A stretch of 64,000 nt of DNA, taken from contig NZ_BCQP01000048.1 of NCBI RefSeq assembly GCF_001552135.1, positions 1-64,000 of the forward strand. Reading direction: 5' to 3'. The position numbers were made by a program, and so were the translations under genes. The notes beneath the pieces are model-generated. The model worked only from the letters and a program-made list of their open reading frames with translations. It was not told where the DNA came from and did no database searches. Each line of letters begins with the position of its first letter. The first letter of the stretch is position 1. The DNA is from Actinomadura chibensis NBRC 106107 (GTDB taxonomy: Bacteria > Actinomycetota > Actinomycetes > Streptosporangiales > Streptosporangiaceae). Positions 8,928 to 16,769 of the stretch are shown one piece after another.

Positions 8928-9109
8928 CGACTCCCCCCGTTTGGCGCAAGAGCAGCCGCAGCACGGAGGGCACCTCCGAACAGTGCGTCGAGCTCGCGCA
9001 ACTCCCCAACGGCATCGGCCTCCGCGACAGCAAGGCCCCCCACACCGGCCACCTACTCCTCACCCGCGCGGCCTTCACTGACCTCGTCCAGCAGGTGAAA
9101 CACCACTGA
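8924..9109 (+). CDS. DUF397 protein, copy 1
   Basis: A 61-residue DUF397 protein with the family pattern WRKSSRS at the N-terminus, a central LRDSK motif and a C-terminal AFTDLVQQVK helix. Proteins of this family are the small partners of HTH-DUF5753 regulators. It overlaps that gene by 4 bp. From 8996 to 9169 it is almost identical to 9201-9373, showing a recent tandem duplication. Confidence 0.88.
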   Translation: MTTPPVWRKSSRSTEGTSEQCVELAQLPNGIGLRDSKAPHTGHLLLTRAAFTDLVQQVKHH

Positions 9110-9131
9110 CCCCCTCACCAAGGAGGCACCA

Positions 9132-9314
9132 GTGACCACGCCCGCATGGCGCAAGAGCAGTCGAAGCACGGGTGGTACCTCCGAACAGTGTGTAGAACTC
9201 GCGCAACTCCCCAACGGCATCGGCCTCCGCGACAGCAAGGCCCCCCACACCGGCCACCTACTCCTCACCCGCGCGGCCTTCACTGACCTCGTCCAGCAGG
9301 TGAAACACCACTGA
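9132..9314 (+). CDS. DUF397 protein, copy 2
   Basis: A 60-residue near twin of copy 1, starting at GTG 9132 with AAGGAGG 6 nt upstream. Only a few N-terminal residues differ (TGGT for TEGT and the initial TTPA). The 22-bp gap to copy 1 carries the same ribosome-binding site as the gaps before copies 3 and 4. Confidence 0.87.
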   Translation: MTTPAWRKSSRSTGGTSEQCVELAQLPNGIGLRDSKAPHTGHLLLTRAAFTDLVQQVKHH

Positions 9315-9335
9315 CCCCTCACCAAGGAGGCACCA

Positions 9336-9518
9336 GTGACCACGCCCGCATGGCGCAAGAGCAGTCGAAGCACCCAAGGCACCTCCGAACAGTGCTTGGA
9401 ACTCGCGCAACTCCCCGATGGCATCGGCCTCCGCGACAGCAAGTCTCCCGACACCGGCCACCTCGTCCTCACCCGCACAGCCTTCGCCGACCTCGTCCAA
9501 CAGTTGAAACACCACTGA
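9336..9518 (+). CDS. DUF397 protein, copy 3
   Basis: A 60-residue DUF397 protein that has diverged more from copies 1 and 2: LELAQLPDGIGLRDSKSPDTGHLVLTRT replaces the corresponding stretch in small steps. The GTG start at 9336 follows AAGGAGG. It belongs to the same co-directional array behind one HTH-DUF5753 gene. Confidence 0.87.
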   Translation: MTTPAWRKSSRSTQGTSEQCLELAQLPDGIGLRDSKSPDTGHLVLTRTAFADLVQQLKHH

Positions 9519-9540
9519 CGCCCTCACCAAGGAAGCACCA

Positions 9541-9738
9541 GTGACCACGCCCGCATGGCGCAAGTCCAGCCGCTCAGGTTCCGGCGCCGCAGGCGGCCAG
9601 GAATGCGTTGAGGTGGCCGAACTCGCGACCGCCGTCGGCATCAGGGACAGCAAGGCCCCAGAAGTCGGCCACCTGGTCCTTACGCCGCAGGCGTTCGCCG
9701 CTCTCGTCCAGCAGGTGAAGTGCGACGAGTTGTTGTGA
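9541..9738 (+). CDS. DUF397 protein, copy 4 (most divergent)
   Basis: A 65-residue DUF397 protein with the same GTGACCACGCCCGCATGG start as copies 2 and 3 but a longer insert (SGSGAAGGQECVEVAEL). Its C-terminus is changed (QVKCDELL). It preserves the RDSK motif. It may be the oldest copy of the array or one specialised for another partner; that is inference. Confidence 0.85.
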   Translation: MTTPAWRKSSRSGSGAAGGQECVEVAELATAVGIRDSKAPEVGHLVLTPQAFAALVQQVKCDELL

Positions 9739-9756
9739 GCAGGCGCGGGAGCGGCG

Positions 9757-10485
9757 TTAGCCTGCGCCGTGACCGGCGAACGATGCCAGGTGCTGGACGT
9801 GGCCGTTCCTGATGACCGTGATGCGCCTGGCGCCGGGGAGGTCCACGAACGGGCACCCGGATGACCCCGACCGCAGCGAGGTGGCGTCGAGCCACAGCAG
9901 TTTGCCGGAGTCGAGCCAGGGGGACAGCTCGAAGTCGTAGTTCGCGACTCTCGGTATGTCCCAGTCCCAGCCGCCCCCGCCTGACTCCCCGTACTTCGGG
10001 TACGTGTTCGTGCCCCACAGGTTCACGAGCCGGACGCCTTCCGGTCGTGGTCCGAAGTAGCTGACGGTCCACCCGGTGTGCCTGCCGACCGGCACCTCGG
10101 CGATCACCGCCCGCACACCGGGGCAGCCCAGGACGCGCGGCACCACGAACGGCACCTCCGGGCCCGGGACCACGGCGAACGGCGGGTGCTCCAGCGGATC
10201 CGCCAACCGCATCGCGCCCGTCATGGCGAGCCAGTCGGGCGGCCGCGTGGACGACGGGCGGCGCACGGGCGACTCGTAGTCCCAGAACGGGCCGTCAAGG
10301 CCGAACACGTCGATCGGCCAGGTCACCGGCGCGCCGGTGGCGGGAGAGAAGGCCACGGTCACGTCGGGCAGCAGCGCACGGTACCGGCGGTTGACCTCCC
10401 GGACGCGGTTGAGGTCGGGCGACTCGTGGTCCGACAGGCGCGCGCTCGCGGCCAGCAGGCGGGCGCGCTCGGCGGGAACCTCCAC
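9757..10485 (-). CDS. unrecognised protein, possibly inserted into the DUF397 array
   Basis: A 242-residue soluble protein that I do not recognise. It is rich in Pro, Trp and Tyr, with the segments DVFGLDGPFWDYESP, GRHTGWTVSYFGPRPEG, LVNLWGTNTYPKYGE and SPWLDSGKLLWLDATS. No signal peptide or membrane helix is seen. The start chosen is GTG 10485 with GGAGG 9 nt upstream; longer forms run through a region that reads as low-complexity shadow. It lies antisense between the four DUF397 genes and a DUF397 3' fragment (10535-10621), so the locus looks rearranged. No transposase or terminal repeats accompany it. Function unknown. Confidence 0.6.
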   Translation of the reverse strand: MEVPAERARLLAASARLSDHESPDLNRVREVNRRYRALLPDVTVAFSPATGAPVTWPIDVFGLDGPFWDYESPVRRPSSTRPPDWLAMTGAMRLADPLEHPPFAVVPGPEVPFVVPRVLGCPGVRAVIAEVPVGRHTGWTVSYFGPRPEGVRLVNLWGTNTYPKYGESGGGGWDWDIPRVANYDFELSPWLDSGKLLWLDATSLRSGSSGCPFVDLPGARRITVIRNGHVQHLASFAGHGAG

Positions 10486-10534
10486 TAGCCCGGCCCTCCG
10501 GCTCGCGAACCCCACGGCCGCCGGTCCGTCCACG

Positions 10535-10621
10535 GTGAGGTTCCGTGATAGCAAGGCCGCTGACGCCGGGCAACTCGTCCAGGCGTTCGCCGCACTCGTC
10601 CACCACGTGAAACGGCGATGA
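10535..10621 (+). pseudogene. 3' remnant of a fifth DUF397 gene
   Basis: The plus strand reads VRFRDSKAADAGQLV, then AFAALVHHVKRR and a stop, which matches the C-terminal half of the neighbouring DUF397 proteins with a small internal deletion around the LTR residues. The N-terminal WRKSS half is missing, and upstream sequence belongs to the antisense gene. A decayed copy separated from the array is the simplest reading. Confidence 0.6.
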
Positions 10622-10966
10622 TCACCCGGTGTAACCGGCGAGGTGGACGATGGCGGCGGTGTCGAACGCCTCGGTGGGGTGGCCGGTGTCCCGGCCATTG
10701 GTGAGCTGGCCGCGGACGTAGGTTTCGGTGGCCGGGTCGTAGATCGCGAATCCCCATTCCTCATCGTCGCCGAGGTATTCGATCCGGCAGAGTTTGATCT
10801 GCTCGTCCATGCCGGGGAGGAAGCCGTCCCAGGCGATCAGGTAGCCGAAGGATCCGCGCCAAGTGATGGTCACGTCTTCCAGCCTCGGCCTTTGCCGGGT
10901 GCCATGGTGATTGACGATGTGTTCGATGCGCTCTTTGAGACTTTTGGGCGGGACGGACATGTTCAC
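10622..10966 (-). CDS. small conserved hypothetical protein
   Basis: A 114-residue acidic soluble protein with no recognised domain. Visible segments are SLKERIEHIVNHHG near the N-terminus, ITWRGSFGYLIAWDGFLPG in the middle, and CRIEYLGDDEEWGFAIYDPA followed by an alternating-strand C-terminus. It ends directly against the stop of the DUF397 remnant. The ATG at 10966 is the only plausible start. The context is the regulatory accessory region; an antitoxin- or immunity-like role is possible, but nothing in the sequence proves it. Confidence 0.6.
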   Translation of the reverse strand: MNMSVPPKSLKERIEHIVNHHGTRQRPRLEDVTITWRGSFGYLIAWDGFLPGMDEQIKLCRIEYLGDDEEWGFAIYDPATETYVRGQLTNGRDTGHPTEAFDTAAIVHLAGYTG

Positions 10967-11149
10967 AGTGTCGCCGACGCCGATGCCCGGTGGTGCCGGG
11001 TTTGGGTGTGCGGCTGGCCCTGGTGGCGATCACCACCACGATCCCGCCCGAGGGCGTCCTCGCCTCGGCCCAGGCACTCGGTCCGGACGGCTCCGCCGCG
11101 CCAGCGGGAGGCGGCCGCGCGTCCGCCCCGGATACCGGCGGCGAGTGAT

Positions 11150-11740
11150 TCAGAGTGGGGGTTGCCAAAGCCAGGCGGGGGTTTGGTGGGTTTCTTTGTG
11201 GGTGACGGTGGTCGGGTGGTAGGCGCGGTGGTCGATCGGGGTGGCGGCGGTGAAGAGGGCGTCGGAGATTATCGCGGTGAGGTCGGCGTTGCTGGTGGCC
11301 ACCGCATTCCTCAGGGTTTGGGCCTCTAAGAGGCGGAACAGTAGGAGGGTCGCCGGGCCGGTCACGCCGTAGTCGTCGAAATGCACGGGGCCTCGGTGGA
11401 GGGCGACGCGCATGCGGAGGCGGGGGTCGGGTCCGCGGTTTCCGTAGCGTAGGACGACGTTCAATTGGTGCAGCATCGGGTCGAGATATCGGTCGGTGGA
11501 GACGAGGAACGGCGCCACGATCAGCACACCGTCGCCGCGATCCTCCCGGTGGCAGTGGGCCCAGGGAAGGCCGGTCATGGTGAAGGTCTGTTCGAGGGAC
11601 TCGTACATGCGTCGCCGCGCCTCCGCCTGGGCGGGTGTATCCGGGTAATGCGTGCCGAACGCGACCAGGTCGGTGGCGAGCAGGATGCACTGGATTGTGG
11701 GCGTTATCGATCGGCTGTACGAGTAGTGTGAGAGTTTCAT
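11150..11740 (-). CDS. nucleotidyl-cyclase-fold protein
   Basis: A 196-residue protein with a minimal class III cyclase layout. It has an early strand ILLATDLVAFG carrying a candidate metal-binding aspartate (D24) and a hairpin REDRGDGVLIVAP with the second aspartate (D70). A strand RMRVALHRGPVHFD and a late GPATLLLFRLLEA helix with an arginine (R136) follow. The usual Asn of the N-x3-R signature is replaced, so activity is uncertain. Its ATG overlaps the small upstream gene by 4 bp. A second protein of the same build lies at 53258-53905 (D35, GDG at 78-80, R149). Cyclic nucleotide synthesis, or a non-catalytic sensor, is inference. Confidence 0.6.
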   Translation of the reverse strand: MKLSHYSYSRSITPTIQCILLATDLVAFGTHYPDTPAQAEARRRMYESLEQTFTMTGLPWAHCHREDRGDGVLIVAPFLVSTDRYLDPMLHQLNVVLRYGNRGPDPRLRMRVALHRGPVHFDDYGVTGPATLLLFRLLEAQTLRNAVATSNADLTAIISDALFTAATPIDHRAYHPTTVTHKETHQTPAWLWQPPL

Positions 11741-11940
11741 GCGTCCTCCCCATTCGCCGAGCCGGTGTAGGGCGCTTCGAGGTGGTCGTCCACCCAGAAT
11801 TCGATGATCTCTTCCGGCGTGAGTTCGGCGACGGGCCCGGCGGGGATGGCGCGGCCGGTGCGGGCCGCCCAGGCGGTGAACAGTAAGAGCGCCAGCGTGT
11901 CGGTTTCAGCTGAGGTCGGCTGTGCGGCGGTCGGCTTCAT
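11737..11940 (-). CDS. small protein coupled to the cyclase-fold gene
   Basis: A 67-residue acidic protein starting at ATG 11940 after AAGGGAAG. A helical hydrophobic core (LALLLFTAWAARTG) is followed by ELTPEEIIEFWVDDHLEAP. It has no known domain. Its stop overlaps the cyclase-fold start by 4 bp, so the two are made together, and it may be its regulator or partner. It is divergent from the HTH-DUF5753 gene at 12217. Confidence 0.6.
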   Translation of the reverse strand: MKPTAAQPTSAETDTLALLLFTAWAARTGRAIPAGPVAELTPEEIIEFWVDDHLEAPYTGSANGEDA

Positions 11941-12216
11941 TTTCTTCCCTTCGCAGGCTTGTGTTCCAGGGGTCATACTCTGGACGTCGATGCGGCGCTT
12001 CGCCGCACTATGGGCAGAGTTCGGCCGTCCCCGGATGGGCGTGAGTCATCCTCACGTCCGACAACAGGCAGACGCACTTGTTTCTGCTTTGTCTACTTTG
12101 ACGGGGAATGTCTTATCCGTAGCCGGGAGAAGCATGGTGGAAATGCGTCGGATGAGGCTTTGGCGGTAGGCTGCCGACCGTCATCGCGCGAGATCGCGGC
12201 CAGCAGAGATTGGATC

Positions 12217-13374
12217 ATGAGGATGACCGACGACGACAGAGATCGAATCGTCCGGTGGTTCGCCAGGAAATTGAATGAGGCGATGTATCGCGTCGGAGCG
12301 AGCTACGACGAGATCGCCAAGCGGTCGGAAAAGATCAAAAGGCCGGTCGGGGACTTCAGGTTCGAGCCGCTGCGCCGGGCCACCATTCAGGATCACCTGG
12401 GCAGCGGCAGGCGCAAGAAGCTGCCCCGCCGGGAATGGGTCTTCTCACTGATCGTCACGCTGCGCACCCTGGCGGCCAGCCGCGAAAGGGATCCCGACGA
12501 GGTCGTCGGCACGCTGGCCGAATGGCAGGCCCGCTACGACGAGGCGCGCGCCCGGTATCTGGCCAGCGGGGCGCGGGTGGACGAGACCCCGCCGCCGAAC
12601 CGCCGCGACGCCGACGCCGACGCCGATCAATGGAGCGATTCGCTGGCGCTCCACGGCGCGGACGACGGCGTGGGGACCGGGCGGGGCCAGGGGTTACCGA
12701 TCCATGATCTCCAACAGGCGTGGCGGATCTGGCTGCTGGAGCTGGCCACGCGTAGGTATGGCGGACGCTGGTGGCCCGATCGGTACACCGACGTCGTACC
12801 CGACTCGTTCGCTCCCTACCTGAGCCTGGAACCGGCCGCACGGGTCATCCGGGGTTATGAGCCCCAGTTCGTGCACGGGCTGCTACAGACCCCCGAATAT
12901 GCCGAGGCGGTCATCCGGCTGGAACACAACGGCGCACCCGCCGAGCAGATCGAACGGCGCCTCGAACTGAGAATGCTCCGGCAGAAGATTCTGCGCCGAC
13001 CGAATCCGCCGAAGCTGTGGGTGATACTGGACGAGGCCACATTGTACCGGCCATACGGAAGCCGGCGGGTACTGCGCGACCAGATCCAGCATCTCCTCAT
13101 GATGACCGAAATGCGGGACGTCACCATCCAGGTGATGCCCTTCGACTGGAACGAGGGCGGCTACATCGCCGCGGCCGGGCCGGTGGCCATTCTGCGGTTC
13201 GCCGAGACCGATGTGCACGATGTGGTCTATCGTGAGCACGTTTCCGGTGGTGACTACCCTTCCGATCAGGCCGTCAGCGACACTTACGTCGTGGCGTGGG
13301 ATCGGCTCTCAGTCCGGGCGCACCAACCCCATGAGACTCAGCGGATGCTGTTTCGGCGGCTCCGGGAAATCTGA
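12217..13374 (+). CDS. DUF5753-containing regulator with long N-terminal region
   Basis: A 385-residue protein whose C-terminal two thirds is a DUF5753 domain: YEPQFVHGLLQTPEYAEAV, the basic RRLELRMLRQKILRR helix, LWVILDEATLYRPYG and IQVMPFDWNEGG. The N-terminal 150 residues include a possible divergent helix-turn-helix (VGASYDEIAKRS) and a charged linker. It is longer than the paralog at 8118 (269 residues) and has no DUF397 gene behind it. ATG 12217 was chosen because upstream sequence reads as non-coding; ATG 12223 is also possible. A methyltransferase and an anti-sigma-like ATPase follow. Confidence 0.8.
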   Translation: MRMTDDDRDRIVRWFARKLNEAMYRVGASYDEIAKRSEKIKRPVGDFRFEPLRRATIQDHLGSGRRKKLPRREWVFSLIVTLRTLAASRERDPDEVVGTLAEWQARYDEARARYLASGARVDETPPPNRRDADADADQWSDSLALHGADDGVGTGRGQGLPIHDLQQAWRIWLLELATRRYGGRWWPDRYTDVVPDSFAPYLSLEPAARVIRGYEPQFVHGLLQTPEYAEAVIRLEHNGAPAEQIERRLELRMLRQKILRRPNPPKLWVILDEATLYRPYGSRRVLRDQIQHLLMMTEMRDVTIQVMPFDWNEGGYIAAAGPVAILRFAETDVHDVVYREHVSGGDYPSDQAVSDTYVVAWDRLSVRAHQPHETQRMLFRRLREI

Positions 13375-13484
13375 TCTCACCCGTAGGATTGCCTGACTGT
13401 GGCAGGCTTGATTTCCTTTCCTTGGGACGAGGTCGGTGGCGGCCGATCTCGGCCCGGGGATCCAGTCTTCCGGAGGTAGCCCCC

Positions 13485-14318
13485 ATGACCGGTGACGAGC
13501 AATTCTGGGACGAGGCGGAAAAGGACCTCACGGCAGGGATCGACACATCCGTGCCGCACTCGGCACGCATCTGGAACTACTGGATGGGCGGCAAGGACAA
13601 CTACCCGGTCGACCAGGAGGCGGGCGACCAGTTCGCCGCCATCTATCCCGGGATCGTGGACATGGCCCGCACCTCCCGGTATTTCATCGCGCGCATGGTC
13701 CGCTTCCTCGCCGAGGATCTGCGGATGCGGCAGTTCCTGGACATCGGAACCGGCCTGCCGAGCCACGACAACACCCATGAGGTGGCGCACCGCGCCGCGC
13801 CCGACGCGCGCGTCGTCTACGTGGACAACGACCCTCTCGTGCTCGTCCACGCACGCGCGCTCCTGACCGGCGCCCACGGCGAGGCCACCGACTACATCGA
13901 CGCCGACCTGCGCGATCCGAAGGCGATCCTGGAGAAGGCGCGCGCCAAACTCAACTTCGAGCAGCCGATCGCGCTGATGCTCATGGGCGTGCTCGGCCAC
14001 CTCCCCATCGAGGACGACGACCGCTACGCGCTCGGGATCGTCGAGGAGTTGAAGGAGGCGCTCCCGCCCGGCAGCTATCTGGCGCTTTATGACGGAACCA
14101 ATACGAGCATGGCCTATGTAGAGGCGATCCGGCTGTACAACGAAGGCGGCTCGCTTCCCTATTACCTGCGCAGTCCCGAACAGCTCGACCAGTACTTCGA
14201 GGGATTCGAGCGGCTCGAACCCGGGCTGGTGCAGATCCAGCGGTGGAATCCCGACACGCCGCCGCTGGCGGAGGCCGGCGAGATCGACGCGTGGGGCGGG
14301 CTCGCCCGCAAACCCTAA
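13485..14318 (+). CDS. SAM-dependent methyltransferase, DUF574/Methyltransf_19 family
   Basis: A 277-residue member of the actinomycete-specific family once called DUF574. The diagnostic N-terminal motif is ARIWNYWMGGKDNYPVD. The SAM-binding motif I is FLDIGTGLPSHDNTHEV, the acidic strand VVYVDNDPLVL, and post-motif segments include IALMLMGVLGHL. ATG 13485 follows GGAGG. The natural substrate of the family is not established. It sits between the second DUF5753 regulator and the second anti-sigma-like ATPase (convergent), where such enzymes are often found in actinomycete genomes. Confidence 0.88.
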   Translation: MTGDEQFWDEAEKDLTAGIDTSVPHSARIWNYWMGGKDNYPVDQEAGDQFAAIYPGIVDMARTSRYFIARMVRFLAEDLRMRQFLDIGTGLPSHDNTHEVAHRAAPDARVVYVDNDPLVLVHARALLTGAHGEATDYIDADLRDPKAILEKARAKLNFEQPIALMLMGVLGHLPIEDDDRYALGIVEELKEALPPGSYLALYDGTNTSMAYVEAIRLYNEGGSLPYYLRSPEQLDQYFEGFERLEPGLVQIQRWNPDTPPLAEAGEIDAWGGLARKP

Positions 14319-14334
14319 CGCCGGGTCGGCAACG

Positions 14335-14793
14335 TCATAAGGCGATCGCGGCCCATACCCATTTTCCGGTCGGTTCGGTCTTTCTCACCCCGCAGTCGGA
14401 CGCCAGCGCGCGCACGATCTGGAGGCCGCGCCCGCCGTCCACCCGCCCCGGCTCCAGGGCGCACGGGTCGGGGCGGACGTCGTCCAGCGTCAACTCCACC
14501 ACCGGCCGCAACACCGGCATTTCACCGGACGAGTCCCATACCGCGAATTCGACCATCTCGACGTCTCGCCGGAAGCGGACGTGGATATCCCGGTCCGGTG
14601 TGCTCTGCACCGCATTGGCGACCAATTCGTCCGCGATGAGGAGAACGTCGTCCAGGATCTCGCGGAGGTCCCATTCGAGAAGGCGGAACCGCAGCAGTGC
14701 CCGCACCCGGGCGGGGACCGCGGCCGATGCCGGAAATATGGCGTCCACTCCCCCGGCGGTCCCGGCGGGAGAATCCGCCGGGTACCCGGTCAT
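14335..14793 (-). CDS. RsbW-like ATP-binding protein (second copy), TTA codon at its end
   Basis: A 152-residue HATPase_c protein paralogous to the one at 7571. It has N-box ADELVANAVQSTP, G1 VWDSSG and G2 VDGGRGLQIVRAL, with the shared DVRPDPCALEPG and GKWVWA segments. The start chosen is ATG 14793 behind GGTGGGCGGG; GTG 14802 is possible. Its last sense codon is TTA (14338-14340), rare in such GC-rich genomes and linked to bldA control in Streptomyces, although a terminal TTA may have little effect. It converges on the methyltransferase gene, 16 bp apart. Confidence 0.82.
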   Translation of the reverse strand: MTGYPADSPAGTAGGVDAIFPASAAVPARVRALLRFRLLEWDLREILDDVLLIADELVANAVQSTPDRDIHVRFRRDVEMVEFAVWDSSGEMPVLRPVVELTLDDVRPDPCALEPGRVDGGRGLQIVRALASDCGVRKTEPTGKWVWAAIAL

Positions 14794-15004
14794 CCCGCCC
14801 ACCGAAAACGCGCCGAACCGGCCGCGAACGCCCTTTCTCCACTCGCGCTCAACGGCGCGACGAGCGTGCCCCCGTGCACATTCGGCATGGGCCGGAACCG
14901 CCTTCCGTCAAGGGCCCGTCCGGCGCGGGATCGCCGGAAAGCCCGTACTGCTCCTGAGCCATTGAGCATTCGCTACCCGCCCGGACACGTGAACACCGTT
15001 CTTA

Positions 15005-15044
15005 GGACGTCTGGGACGCCCTCGGGATACGGTCGCAGACGTCC
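15005..15044. promoter_or_regulatory. inverted repeat upstream of the HTH/PLD-like gene
   Basis: GGACGTCT at 15005-15012 and AGACGTCC at 15037-15044 form a perfect 8-bp inverted repeat, 31 bp upstream of the ATG at 15076. Its position fits an operator, possibly autoregulatory, since the gene encodes a DNA-binding domain. Confidence 0.4.
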
Positions 15045-15075
15045 CGTCCGTCCCACCGCAAGAGGCGGAGTAGGT

Positions 15076-15831
15076 ATGCCCAACGAGTCGCTTCGGCAGG
15101 CGATGGCGAATGCGAGACTGACGGAGAAGGATCTCGCCGAAGCCTGTCAAGTGGACGCGAAGACGGTGGCGCGGTGGATGGCCGACGAAGCTCGCACGCC
15201 ACACCCGCGGCACCGCTGGGCAGCCTCGGACGCCTTGGGAGTTGATGAGGGCATGTTGTGGCCTGACGCCATCCGCAAGAACGTCAAAACGGGACCCGAC
15301 CGCGAGGTCATCGCGGTGTATCCGTACCGCTCCGCCTGCCCCAAGACGGTGTGGCGCCGCCTCATCAGCGAGGCGAACAAGGAACTGACCTTCGCCGGCT
15401 ACACGAACTACTTCCTGTGGCTGGAGAACCCGAACCTGCGGGGCGTCCTGCGCCGGAAGGCCGAGGCGGGCTGCCGGGTCCGCTTCCTGCTCGGCGACCC
15501 CGACAGCGCGGTCACCCGCCGCCGCGAGGAGGTCGAGGGCGTCCCCCTCACCGTCGGCACCCGCATCCGGATCACCATCGACGAGCTGTCCAAGATCGCG
15601 GACGTGCCGGGCATCGAGGCCCGCTTCGGCGACGACCACATCGCGCTGAGCGTCTTCGTCTTCGACGACGAGATGCTCGTGACCCCGCACCTCGCGCACC
15701 TCGTCGGCCACGACTCCCCGATGCTGCACATCCGGCGCCAGCAGGAGGACGGCCTCTACGACCGGTTCGCCTACCACGTCGCCGAACTGTGGAACGGCGG
15801 CCGGGCGATCACCGACCTCGTCCCCGGCTGA
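15076..15831 (+). CDS. XRE-type regulator with C-terminal PLD-like (DUF5919-type) domain
   Basis: A 251-residue protein. Residues 1-65 form a helix-turn-helix (LTEKDLAEACQVDAKTVARWM). The rest resembles the phospholipase-D-like domain found in actinomycete regulators: LTFAGYTNYFLWLENPNLRG, a basic CRVRFLLGDPDSAVTRRREE stretch, and MLHIRRQQEDGLYDRF near the end. A canonical HxK(x4)D pair is not seen, so the domain probably senses a ligand instead of hydrolysing a phosphodiester. The ATG follows GGCGGAGTAGG. It is monocistronic, preceded by an inverted repeat. Confidence 0.75.
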   Translation: MPNESLRQAMANARLTEKDLAEACQVDAKTVARWMADEARTPHPRHRWAASDALGVDEGMLWPDAIRKNVKTGPDREVIAVYPYRSACPKTVWRRLISEANKELTFAGYTNYFLWLENPNLRGVLRRKAEAGCRVRFLLGDPDSAVTRRREEVEGVPLTVGTRIRITIDELSKIADVPGIEARFGDDHIALSVFVFDDEMLVTPHLAHLVGHDSPMLHIRRQQEDGLYDRFAYHVAELWNGGRAITDLVPG

Positions 15832-15989
15832 CCGGCCCCGCCCGACCAGGCGGGCCGACCGGCGGGTTGACCGGCGGCGCTGGCCGGAGGTGGCACGCTC
15901 CGCCTGCCCGGTTCGTCTGGCGCCGCCGCCCGCTCACCTGGTCGAATGAGGGGCTTGGTTGGGGACGGAAGACAAAAGGGGTTCAAGGC

Positions 15990-16706
15990 ATGGCGACGGA
16001 TGCCCTCGACGGACCGGTTCCGGCGGTTTCGGCAGCACCCGCACGAGGGCAGCGAGTCCTCGATCTCCTGGACAGGGCGATCGACACCCAGAGCCCGCTC
16101 GTCCGCAAGAACATCGCGCGGGCCCGCCAGCGGAACCCGGACGCGACACCGGCGCAGGTGATCCGCAACCTGGAGCGGATGTACGTCAGCGCCCTGACCG
16201 GGTCGGGCGCCGTGGTCGGCGGGGCCGCGGCCGCGCCCGGCGTCGGCACCGGGGTCTCGCTGGCGCTGTCGGCGGGCGAGACCCTCTCGTCCCTGGAGCT
16301 CAGCGCCCTGTTCGCGCTCTCGATCGCCGAAGTCCACGGCGTTCCGATCGACGAGATCGAGCGCCGCCGGACGATCGTCATGGGGGTCATGCTCGGCGGC
16401 GGCGCCTCCGGCACCATCACCAAGATCGCCGAACGCACGGGGCAGCACTGGGGGCGGCAGATCGTCGCCAGCGTGCCCGTCCACACCCTGCGCCAGATCA
16501 ACAAGGTCCTGGGCAGGAACTTCATCACCAAGTACGGGACGAAACAGGGGATCATCGTCCTCGGCCGGGTCGCGCCGTTCGGCATCGGCGCCGTGATCGG
16601 CGGCGGCGCGAACGCCGCCATGGCCGCCCTGACCATGAAGGCCGGGCGCCGCGCGTTCGGAACGCCCCCGGAGTCGTGGCCGGGCGAGGCGCCGGGCGCC
16701 GACTGA
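15990..16706 (+). CDS. Gly/Ala-rich membrane-associated protein (EcsC-like?)
   Basis: A 238-residue protein with an N-terminal helical part (VLDLLDRAIDTQSPLVRKNI). Glycine-rich hydrophobic segments follow (GSGAVVGGAAAAPGVGTGVSLAL, TIVMGVMLGGGASGTI, VAPFGIGAVIGGGANAAM), spaced like the EcsC family's membrane-inserting hairpins. No signal peptide is seen. The EcsC relationship is my inference and needs a profile search. ATG 15990 is preceded by a weak AAGGGG site. It is monocistronic and ends just before a strong bidirectional hairpin. Confidence 0.65.
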   Translation: MATDALDGPVPAVSAAPARGQRVLDLLDRAIDTQSPLVRKNIARARQRNPDATPAQVIRNLERMYVSALTGSGAVVGGAAAAPGVGTGVSLALSAGETLSSLELSALFALSIAEVHGVPIDEIERRRTIVMGVMLGGGASGTITKIAERTGQHWGRQIVASVPVHTLRQINKVLGRNFITKYGTKQGIIVLGRVAPFGIGAVIGGGANAAMAALTMKAGRRAFGTPPESWPGEAPGAD

Positions 16707-16720
16707 AGCAACCGAAGGAA

Positions 16721-16758
16721 GGCGGGGCTCCCGGGAGCGGACCGGGAGCCCCGCCTTT
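16721..16758. terminator. bidirectional terminator
   Basis: Perfect 12-bp arms GGCGGGGCTCCC (16721-16732) and GGGAGCCCCGCC (16744-16755) are followed by TTT on the plus strand. They sit between the convergent 15990 gene and the protease gene ending at 16770. Confidence 0.8.
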
Positions 16759-16769
16759 GGTTTCGCGTG

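Noticed and set aside
9757..10485. Insertion sequence transposase
   Set aside because: The protein has no DDE or HUH motif and no terminal inverted repeats or target duplications are seen.
14338..14340. TTA codon as strong proof of bldA regulation of the 14335 ATPase
   Set aside because: It is the last sense codon, so its effect on translation is doubtful; noted but not treated as proof.
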